DNA of 28,329 nucleotides from Tolypothrix sp. NIES-4075 (GTDB lineage Bacteria; Cyanobacteriota; Cyanobacteriia; Cyanobacteriales; Nostocaceae): positions 1 through 28,329 of the forward strand of contig NZ_BDUC01000025.1 of the NCBI RefSeq assembly GCF_002218085.1. The letters run 5' to 3'. Of this stretch, positions 1 through 5,718 are shown in pieces. Made by a program: the position numbers and the translations under genes. Numbering within the stretch: the first letter of the stretch is position 1; each line of letters starts with the position of its first letter. The notes under the pieces are model-generated. The model saw only the letters and a program-made list of their open reading frames with translations. It made no database searches and was not told where the DNA came from.

Positions 1-98
1 ACTGTGTTGTAGTTGACTTCAGCATAATCAGCTACATCTTGCAGTGTCCAACCCCGTTTCTGAGCTAATTCTCGAATTCGCAGTCTAACTCGTCCCAT
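1..98 (-). CDS. XRE-type helix-turn-helix regulator, N-terminal fragment
   Basis: Partial gene reading leftward off the window edge; about 32 codons are visible from an ATG at 98. The peptide begins MGRVRLRIRELAQKRGWTLQ and continues with DVADYAEVNYNT. This matches the first helices of an XRE/Cro helix-turn-helix: a basic start, a helix ending in Gly-Trp-Thr, then the ADYAEVN recognition-helix entry. The family binds palindromic operators as dimers. Just upstream lie two inverted GGTGA(N4)TCACC palindromes, so autoregulation is a reasonable inference. The start codon has no strong Shine-Dalgarno sequence. The rest of the protein is outside the window, so any C-terminal domain is unknown. Confidence 0.7.
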   Translation of the reverse strand, partial: MGRVRLRIRELAQKRGWTLQDVADYAEVNYNT

Positions 99-112
99 CC
101 ATGTCTTGACAA

Positions 113-128
113 AGGTGAGTATTCACCT
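113..128. promoter_or_regulatory. Operator-like palindrome, copy 1
   Basis: AGGTGAGTATTCACCT is a perfect 6-bp inverted repeat (AGGTGA / TCACCT) around GTAT. It lies 15 bp upstream of the XRE gene start, between its likely promoter and the start codon. It is the inverted counterpart of the site at 144-161. The pairing suggests two dimer-binding sites; the bound protein is inferred, not shown. Confidence 0.6.
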
Positions 129-143
129 GTTACATATATCTTT

Positions 144-161
144 AAGGTGAATACTCACCTT
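144..161. promoter_or_regulatory. Operator-like palindrome, copy 2
   Basis: AAGGTGAATACTCACCTT is a 7-bp perfect inverted repeat around ATAC, the exact reverse complement of the core of copy 1. The two centres are 32 bp apart, about three helical turns, so both would face the same side of the DNA. The AT-rich stretch between them (GATATATG on the minus strand) could hold the -10 box of the leftward regulator gene. Confidence 0.6.
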
Positions 162-245
162 AAAGAAAAACGCATCAAAAGCGATCACTCGTCTCGCCTG
201 GAAAACTTGAGAGCGATCACTATTTTTAACGCATCCTATAATCAT

Positions 246-253
246 AGGAAGGA
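246..253 (+). promoter_or_regulatory. Ribosome binding site fixing the start at 261
   Basis: AGGAAGGA lies 7 bases before the ATG at 261. The same frame stays open back to a GTG at 147, but that GTG sits inside the operator palindrome and has no ribosome binding site. The downstream ATG is therefore preferred. Confidence 0.6.
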
Positions 254-260
254 TTGCTCT

Positions 261-458
261 ATGATATCAACATCAAAGCCAAAATCAAATACTCATCCTT
301 GGTGTATTATTCGGCAGCTACCAAATATGCAGCGATTGGTAGTTGCTCGGTTCCGGGGTAGAAATGACGCTGATGCCTATTTACAGATTCTGCGGCAATT
401 GCTAGCCCAGGTAGATCATATAATTATATTTGATATGATACCAGAAACGTATGCTTGA
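261..458 (+). CDS. Small conserved-type cyanobacterial protein, unknown function
   Basis: A 65-residue protein with an ATG start supported by a purine-rich ribosome binding site. It contains RQLPNMQRLVVARFRGRNDA, then a short helix-like stretch (YLQILRQLLAQVDHI) and an IIFDM strand. From memory, short proteins with a WxIxRxLPNMQRxVVARFRxRxDA core are common in filamentous cyanobacteria. The alternating strand/helix pattern suggests one compact alpha/beta domain. No catalytic motif, signal peptide or membrane segment is visible. It is divergent from the XRE regulator, and the operator palindromes lie 100-150 bp upstream, so shared regulation is possible. Confidence 0.6.
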   Translation: MISTSKPKSNTHPWCIIRQLPNMQRLVVARFRGRNDADAYLQILRQLLAQVDHIIIFDMIPETYA

Positions 459-798
459 GGCTTAGTTGTCTCAATTGAGTCAACAAGTGTAAGTAATGGG
501 CGATCGCCTTTCTCACTTTCCATAAACTAAAAAAACTGCCGCTGTTGTTGAAAGATAGATTTGCAAAGTGGGCTAATGGGCGATCGCTCACTCATCACAC
601 GCGATCGCTTTTCTCACTTAAATGCACTATTTAAATTAGGAATGAGCGCAAAATTTTCTCGTTCTTCCCGATTTAGCGTAGGGGTAATTCATGAATTACC
701 CCTACTTAAGCATTTTTTGCGTAAGTTCTGTAGATGATTAATGACCAAATTAATCACTTACATGGGATGCTTATTGATGATTGCAAAGTATTTTATAA
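459..798. other. Intergenic region with HIP1 sites and a palindrome
   Basis: 340 bases without a convincing gene. Three GCGATCGC octamers occur, two of them in repeated TAATGGGCGATCGC contexts, followed by the 28-bp palindrome listed separately. No clear terminator or promoter was recognised; the sequence just before thrB is AT-rich and lacks a strong ribosome binding site. Confidence 0.5.
678..705. repeat. 28-bp perfect palindrome (GTAG-ends family), copy A
   Basis: The left half is GTAGGGGTAATTCA and the right half is its exact reverse complement, giving a 28-bp palindrome with no loop. Its ends (GTAGGG...CCCTAC) resemble those of the palindromes at 5293-5319 and 6394-6421, while the core differs. 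It lies between genes here and could form a cruciform or an RNA hairpin. Confidence 0.75.
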
Positions 799-1719
799 AT
801 GTCTATCGTTTCTTGTGTAACTGTAACAGTTCCCGCCACAACCGCCAATTTAGGACCGGGTTTTGATTGTATTGGCGCAGCTTTGACGCTTTACAACGAG
901 TTTAAATTCACTCGTCTTGACAGTGGGGTAATTATCTCTGTCACGGGTACGGGGGCCCAAACCGTTAAAACTGATGAGAGTAATCTAGTTTATCAGGCGT
1001 TTGTGACTTTCTACCAACACTTGCAGCAGACACCGCCACCTGTAAAAATCGAGATTAAAATGGATGTACCATTGGCACGGGGTTTAGGTAGTTCGGCAAC
1101 AGCGATTGTTGGTGGATTAATTGGTGCTAATTTGTTGGCAGGTGAACCTTTAAGTCAGTCGCAGGTGATGGAGTTAGCGATCGCTATCGAAGGACATCCC
1201 GATAATGTCGTTCCCGCTTTGTTGGGTGGATGTCGTCTTGCTGCGACTGCTGACAACGCTTGGGAGATTTGTGAAATTCCCTGGCACAATCATCTTGTCC
1301 CAGTGGTAGCGATTCCTGATTTTGAGCTTTCAACTAAAGAAGCGCGGCAAGTTTTGCCAACTCAAGTAAGTCGTGCGGATGCAATTTTCAATACTGCACA
1401 CTTGGGCTTATTGTTGCGCGGTTTGGAAACTGCCAACAATAATTGGTTAAAAACCGCTTTACAAGATAAGTTACATCAACCTTATCGAAAAGCGCTAATT
1501 CCGGGGTACGATGCTGTAAATTCAGCTGCGCTTGCTACTGGCGCTTATGGCATGGTAATTAGTGGTGCAGGACCGACGCTTTTAGCCTTGACGGATGAGT
1601 TGCATTCACAAGCTGTTGCGACAGCGATGACTGCTGCTTGGAAGCAACAAGGAATAAGTGCGATTGTGCGATCGCTTTCTCTTGATACTCAAGGTGCAAT
1701 TCTCACTATTAAACCATAA
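799..1719 (+). CDS. thrB: Homoserine kinase
   Basis: Phosphorylates L-homoserine with ATP to O-phosphohomoserine, the step before threonine synthase, in the cytoplasm. It is 306 residues, usual for ThrB. The GHMP-kinase hallmarks are clear: an N-terminal TVTVPATTANLGPGFDCIG stretch and the ATP-binding glycine-rich PLARGLGSSATAIVGG loop at about residues 93-108. Further matches are EGHPDNVVPALLGG and a C-terminal ISGAGPTLLAL motif. The start is chosen because the conserved N-terminus begins within ten residues of this ATG, although no strong ribosome binding site precedes it. The coiled-coil gene follows after 45 bases, so the two may share a transcript. Confidence 0.97.
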   Translation: MSIVSCVTVTVPATTANLGPGFDCIGAALTLYNEFKFTRLDSGVIISVTGTGAQTVKTDESNLVYQAFVTFYQHLQQTPPPVKIEIKMDVPLARGLGSSATAIVGGLIGANLLAGEPLSQSQVMELAIAIEGHPDNVVPALLGGCRLAATADNAWEICEIPWHNHLVPVVAIPDFELSTKEARQVLPTQVSRADAIFNTAHLGLLLRGLETANNNWLKTALQDKLHQPYRKALIPGYDAVNSAALATGAYGMVISGAGPTLLALTDELHSQAVATAMTAAWKQQGISAIVRSLSLDTQGAILTIKP

Positions 1720-1764
1720 AATTCCCCAGATATCTTACACTCACTTAAAACTCAGGACTTTATT

Positions 1765-2271
1765 ATGGAGCAAATACAAGCAGAAATTGCAGCGATTCGC
1801 GATTCAATTGATGCTCTTCAAGAGGAACGCGCTACTCTGACTATTAATGATGTAGTGATAAGTAACGAAAATTCTTCACCCCAGGCAATAGCTGAAGCTT
1901 ACCGCCATCATGCCAGGGAAACAGCCCAAATCTCAACGGAGATTAAGGGAATAGATGATGCGATCGCTGCTTTGAAAGCTGAATTACAAAATAAACAAGC
2001 TCAGTTAAACTCTTTTTCTAACCTACAACAATCGCCCCAAGAACAGCTAGAGTCTGCTAAAAGTCTCGCTAAAGTTCATGCTGAACGCATTAATCAACTA
2101 GCTGGGGAACTTGCAGCGGAAATACGAATCCTCAAAGCTTGTGCCGATCGCATTAGTCCAATGTATTGGCAAGTTTATTACAAACCGTTTATTACTGGCT
2201 TCAAAACTATATCCGTTCCCCATGTCCGCTCATATTCTGATGTTTGGACAATTGTCAACCGTATAGTTTAG
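1765..2271 (+). CDS. Coiled-coil protein of unknown function
   Basis: A 168-residue soluble protein with no signal peptide or membrane segment. The first 125 residues are rich in Glu, Gln, Ala, Lys and Ile with heptad spacing (for example EQIQAEIAAIRDSIDALQEE, later LKAELQNKQAQLNSF and AERINQLAGELAAEIRILKA), predicting a long coiled coil. The last 40 residues are aromatic (MYWQVYYKPFITGFKTI) and end in a small possible folded cap. It lies 45 bases after thrB on the same strand with AGGA near the start, so co-transcription is plausible. I recognise no family; a role linked to threonine synthesis is not implied by the sequence. Confidence 0.75.
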   Translation: MEQIQAEIAAIRDSIDALQEERATLTINDVVISNENSSPQAIAEAYRHHARETAQISTEIKGIDDAIAALKAELQNKQAQLNSFSNLQQSPQEQLESAKSLAKVHAERINQLAGELAAEIRILKACADRISPMYWQVYYKPFITGFKTISVPHVRSYSDVWTIVNRIV

Positions 2272-2358
2272 AGCTTAATTAGTATTTTTTATTTTTTCAT
2301 ACATCCCAATCAGCCTAAACATCCTCCTGAAGACAGAATTTATATTAACAATCTTAAC

Positions 2359-2374
2359 GGTAGCGATCGCTACC
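2359..2374. repeat. Extended HIP1 palindrome
   Basis: GGTAGCGATCGCTACC is a 16-bp perfect palindrome centred on the HIP1 octamer GCGATCGC, between the coiled-coil gene and ndhD. HIP1 is an over-represented cyanobacterial octamer; the symmetric flanks are less usual. Confidence 0.55.
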
Positions 2375-2482
2375 ACTTTTTATTGACTTAACAAAACTTC
2401 ACTATTAGAATAAATTCATCGGTATAAATGAGTATTTATTCTTATTTTTGCCCATAATTTGATTGTCTAGGGAAAAATAACA

Positions 2483-2512
2483 TTTACAAAACTATAAATT
2501 GCTTAATATAAT
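2483..2512 (+). promoter_or_regulatory. Putative sigma-70-type promoter of ndhD
   Basis: TTTACA (2483-2488) and TATAAT (2507-2512) are separated by 18 bp. This is close to the bacterial consensus, 37 bp upstream of the chosen ndhD start. The short AT-rich leader has no strong ribosome binding site. Confidence 0.5.
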
Positions 2513-2548
2513 GTAATCAAAAGAGAAAAAACAAATTGATTGTCAGTG

Positions 2549-4162
2549 ATGAATGCCGTTGAATTTCCTTGGTTAACAACCATAGTTCTCTTGCCTTTAG
2601 TGGCTACCCTAGCCATCCCTGTTATCCCAGATAAAGACGGCAAAACCGTCCGGTGGTATGGTTTGGGGATAGCGATCGCCGACTTTGCCTTAATGATTTA
2701 TGCCTTGTGGCAAAACTACGATTTTCAAAGTTCAACATTCCAGCTTGTAGAAAGCTATCCTTGGATACCGCAGTTGAATTTGAATTGGTCACTAGCACTA
2801 GATGGTCTGTCGATGCCTTTGATACTGCTGACAGGCTTAATTAATACCCTCGCAATATTCGCGGCTTGGAAAGTAACAAACAAGCCGCGTTTGTTTTATG
2901 GGCTAATGTTGGCAATGTACAGTGCCCAGCTTGGCGTGTTTCTCGCTCAGGATTTGCTGTTATTCTTTTTGATGTGGGAAATCGAATTAGTGCCGGTGTA
3001 CCTGCTTATTTCCATCTGGGGAGGACAGAAACGGCAATATGCAGCTACTAAATTTATTCTTTACACAGCTGCTGCATCAATATTTATTTTAATTGCGGGT
3101 TTTGCGATCGCATTCTCTGGAGATAGCGTCACCTTTGACATGGCAACTCTGGGAATGAAGCAATATCCCAAAGCTATAGAAATGTTGGCTTACGCAGGTT
3201 TCTTAATTGCCTTCGGGGTAAAGCTGCCGATTTTCCCTTTGCACACTTGGCTACCTGATGCCCACGGTGAAGCATCAGCACCAGGCTCGATGATTTTAGC
3301 AGGCGTATTGTTGAAGATGGGAGGATATGCCCTCATCCGCATCAATATGGAAATGCTGCCTAATGCTCATGTTTACTTTGCTCCAGTGCTGGCAATTTTG
3401 GGTGTAGTCAACATTGTTTACGGTGCTTGTTGCGCTTTTGCCCAAACTAATCTTAAGCGTCGTTTAGCTTACTCTTCGATCGCCCACATGGGGTTTGTGC
3501 TGATTGGCATCGCTTCCTACACTGAAATTGGTATGAGTGGTGCAGTGTTACAGATGCTTTCTCACGGTTTAATTGCCGCTAGCTTGTTCTTCCTTTCAGG
3601 GGTAACTTACGAACGCACCCACACCTTGATGATGGACAAAATGGGTGGGATGGCAAAAGTAATGCCCAGAACCTTTGCGGTATTTACCGCTGGTGCAATG
3701 GCTTCTCTGGCTTTACCTGGAATGAGTGGCTTTGTTGGTGAGTTGATGGTATTTCTCGGTATAGCTTCGAGTGACGTTTACAGTTCTAGCTTCAAAGTTG
3801 TAGTCGTTTTGCTATCAGCCGTGGGCGTGATTTTGACTCCGATTTACTTGCTGTCGATGCTGCGTCAAGTCTTCTACGGTAAGCAAAATGAAGAGTTACA
3901 TTTAGATGCTACACTACCTGATATCAAGCCTCGCGAGTTATTTATTACTGCTTGTCTGCTGCTTCCCATCATCGGTATCGGCTTTTATCCTAAGTTAGCA
4001 ACGCAGACTTATGATGTTAAGGCAGTGGAAGTTGCAACTCATGCGCGTCAGGTTTTGCCAGTATTCGCCGAGCAACAGCCATCAAGTCTCTACTCTCGTA
4101 TTTTTACTTCTCCGACATTGGCTGATTCTCAAATTGAAAGTTTAGTTAATATTGCTGAGTAA
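2549..4162 (+). CDS. ndhD: NAD(P)H-quinone oxidoreductase chain 4 (NdhD-type)
   Basis: Proton-pumping, Mrp-like membrane subunit of the thylakoid NDH-1 complex, which moves electrons from reduced ferredoxin to plastoquinone in respiration and cyclic electron flow. It is 537 residues with about 14 hydrophobic helices. Family hallmarks are LLFFLMWEIELVPVYLL, with the conserved glutamate, and LPIFPLHTWLPDAHGEASAP. These are followed by LLKMGGYALIR, with the conserved lysine, and AYSSIAHMGFVLIG. An in-frame TTG at 2540 would add three residues; the ATG at 2549 is preferred because NdhD proteins start close to the EFPWLTTIVLLP segment. The closest match from memory is the NdhD1/NdhD2 group rather than the CO2-uptake D3/D4 group. 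No ndhF is adjacent, so the paralogue is not certain. A terminator follows at 4211. Confidence 0.95.
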   Translation: MNAVEFPWLTTIVLLPLVATLAIPVIPDKDGKTVRWYGLGIAIADFALMIYALWQNYDFQSSTFQLVESYPWIPQLNLNWSLALDGLSMPLILLTGLINTLAIFAAWKVTNKPRLFYGLMLAMYSAQLGVFLAQDLLLFFLMWEIELVPVYLLISIWGGQKRQYAATKFILYTAAASIFILIAGFAIAFSGDSVTFDMATLGMKQYPKAIEMLAYAGFLIAFGVKLPIFPLHTWLPDAHGEASAPGSMILAGVLLKMGGYALIRINMEMLPNAHVYFAPVLAILGVVNIVYGACCAFAQTNLKRRLAYSSIAHMGFVLIGIASYTEIGMSGAVLQMLSHGLIAASLFFLSGVTYERTHTLMMDKMGGMAKVMPRTFAVFTAGAMASLALPGMSGFVGELMVFLGIASSDVYSSSFKVVVVLLSAVGVILTPIYLLSMLRQVFYGKQNEELHLDATLPDIKPRELFITACLLLPIIGIGFYPKLATQTYDVKAVEVATHARQVLPVFAEQQPSSLYSRIFTSPTLADSQIESLVNIAE

Positions 4163-4210
4163 ATATAAGTTTCATTCAGGGTGCTGCAAGTAAATTCTAT
4201 AACAGGGGAA

Positions 4211-4247
4211 TGTGGGGGTGATTTTGCAATCATCCCCACAACTTTTT
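4211..4247 (+). terminator. Rho-independent terminator after ndhD
   Basis: TGTGGGGGTGATT pairs with AATCATCCCCACA around a four-base TTGC loop, giving a stem of about 12-13 pairs with one wobble. AACTTTTT follows. It lies 50 bases after the ndhD stop. Confidence 0.75.
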
Positions 4248-4261
4248 GGGATGATTATTTT

Positions 4262-4279
4262 ACGCAAAGGCGCAAAGGA
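4262..4279. repeat. Dispersed CGCAAAGG-type short repeat
   Basis: ACGCAAAGGCGCAAAGG is two near-identical 9-bp units. Related sequences occur at 5231-5241, 13416-13446 and 21299-21333 in either orientation. It belongs to the low-copy short repeats commonly seen between Nostocales genes. Confidence 0.5.
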
Positions 4280-4395
4280 ATAAGAATTTAACAGGACTTT
4301 TTCCGTATTTATCAAGAAATGTAAAGAGATCGTGCATCAGGCGATCGCCTTGAAATGAAAATTGATTTTGAAACAATACAGTAGTCGTTTCAAAA

Positions 4396-5079
4396 ATGAA
4401 AAACAGTATCTTTAAGTGGGTTATCATCTGTGCTTTGTGTGTTATCTTCGCAACTTCGCTCCCTGTCTTTGGTCAGGGTAAGAACACACATTCTTTTACA
4501 AACTCAACTCTCAAAAACCAAACCGAAAAGGCGTTTCCCAATTTTCCCAAGGCATACTTTGGTTCGGGAAGATTTAAGGAGGTCGGCAATCCCCAAAATC
4601 AACTGGTGTCCACGTATCAGTTCGATATAAAGCAGGGCATCAACCGCGAACTTGCCTACTATATTGACAAGGAGGTTCTGATCTACAACGTATATGACCT
4701 CGATTCATCTGATGGTACAGACCCGGACAAAGAGTACTTCATCCAAAAAGATCCAAACACCGGGGTAACTACCTGTACCCTCAACCCCTTACCATTGCCT
4801 AATGTCTTCAGTCGTGACTGGTGGTTGGCAAACAACATGGTTTACAAGGGCACAACCACCATCAACGGTTTCGCTGTTGATTGCTGGACCGGCGTTATTC
4901 CCGGAACGGAGATACCCGTTCGGTTCTGCAATCGCTCGGACAAGTACCCCGAATTTGCTCCTATTCTCAAGAAAATTGCAACCTTCGAGTTCTACGATCA
5001 CTACGGCGAGTATAGGGAGGAAGGAAGCTACCCCACTGACTTTTTCAAGGTGCCGGAAGTGTGCGATGCCAACAGCTAA
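4396..5079 (+). CDS. Secreted four-cysteine protein, possibly ependymin-like
   Basis: A 227-residue protein with a clear Sec signal peptide: a Lys-containing start, a hydrophobic core (VIICALCVIFATSLPVF), and likely cleavage near FGQ at about residue 27. The mature part has four cysteines, in GVTTCTL, VDCWTG, VRFCNR and PEVCD, consistent with two disulphides. It is rich in Tyr, Trp and short beta-type stretches, with a C-terminal FEFYDHYGEYREEG...FFKVPEVC pattern. That pattern resembles the closing strand and terminal Cys of ependymin-related or other LolA-like eukaryotic lumenal proteins. This is a weak inference from pattern alone. The gene uses noticeably more C/G at third positions than neighbouring genes, suggesting recent acquisition. 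No strong ribosome binding site is seen and no operon partner lies beside it. Confidence 0.7.
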   Translation: MKNSIFKWVIICALCVIFATSLPVFGQGKNTHSFTNSTLKNQTEKAFPNFPKAYFGSGRFKEVGNPQNQLVSTYQFDIKQGINRELAYYIDKEVLIYNVYDLDSSDGTDPDKEYFIQKDPNTGVTTCTLNPLPLPNVFSRDWWLANNMVYKGTTTINGFAVDCWTGVIPGTEIPVRFCNRSDKYPEFAPILKKIATFEFYDHYGEYREEGSYPTDFFKVPEVCDANS

Positions 5080-5230
5080 CAACATTTAAAGATTGTCTAG
5101 GGAAGCAAGCGCTCCTGGCGCTATAAGCCCACCGTGCCCGTGCCATCACGCACCATGCCTTAACAGTACTTAACCGCAGTAGTTTCTTTAATATCAAATT
5201 TGTTTGTATCGGAATTATTTCTTTTTCTTC

Positions 5231-5241
5231 TGCCTCTGCGG
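5231..5241. repeat. Dispersed CGCAGAGGCA-type short repeat
   Basis: TGCCTCTGCGG reads CCGCAGAGGCA on the minus strand, matching the CGCAGAGGCG core at 13421. It is followed by a T-run (GTTTTTTAAT). Confidence 0.35.
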
Positions 5242-5292
5242 TTTTTTAATTATTCAGATTAAGCGGATTTGATATAATATCACGTCATTCAA

Positions 5293-5319
5293 TAGAGACG
5301 TTCCGCCGGAACGTCTCTA
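5293..5319. repeat. 27-bp palindrome (GTAG-ends family), copy B
   Basis: TAGAGACGTTCC and its reverse complement GGAACGTCTCTA flank a three-base GCC loop. The outer TAGAGACG/CGTCTCTA arms match those of the palindrome inside the GH65 gene (6394-6421), but the core is different. Confidence 0.75.
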
Positions 5320-5718
5320 CAATATGTGTTATTTGGCAGACATGGTACTGCTTCTGTGTACGTTTTTGGGAAAAATAGCGATCGCCTCATCTACAGCCAA
5401 ATCCCAGAATGCACAAAAATGCTCAATCGCTACAATCAAAAATATGTACTTTTTCTACATTTATTCTCTAAAAGTATAAAATCGTATATTTTGTCGCATT
5501 TGTCATTATTAACCTAAGCTATTCATTAAACCTATCTATAGGGGGATGAAAACGGGAACGTTTTTAATCAAGCCAACGTCACTTGTGGCTGTTTGGGCTA
5601 TAATCACAGCCGAAACAGTCGCGCACAAGAAAGGCAAACAGTAAATTACTGACGTTGCCCTTAAAAATTCTATTTCATTTTGCCCACAGCTAGCCCCAAA
5701 TATAGGTCTTCTTACGCC

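Larger units (their letters stand above)
5080..5718. other. Intergenic region with palindrome and short repeats
   Basis: About 640 bases without a convincing gene. It holds a GC-rich stretch near 5108-5160 with a small AGCGC/GCGCT hairpin, a CTGCCTCTGCGG repeat at 5231, the palindrome at 5293-5319, and one HIP1 site near 5380. A short frame at 5326-5517 is open but has neither a ribosome binding site nor protein-like features. No promoter for the downstream GH65 gene could be assigned with confidence. Confidence 0.5.

Noticed and set aside
237..242. TATAAT as promoter of the small gene at 261
   Set aside because: The predicted transcript start would fall within its ribosome binding site and no -35 box lies at a suitable distance.
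147..260. N-terminal extension of the small gene at 261 from a GTG at 147
   Set aside because: The GTG is inside an operator palindrome, there is no ribosome binding site, and AGGAAGGA fits the ATG at 261.
5326..5517. 63-residue open frame on the plus strand
   Set aside because: No ribosome binding site, GTG start just after a palindromic repeat, and composition not protein-like; left as intergenic.
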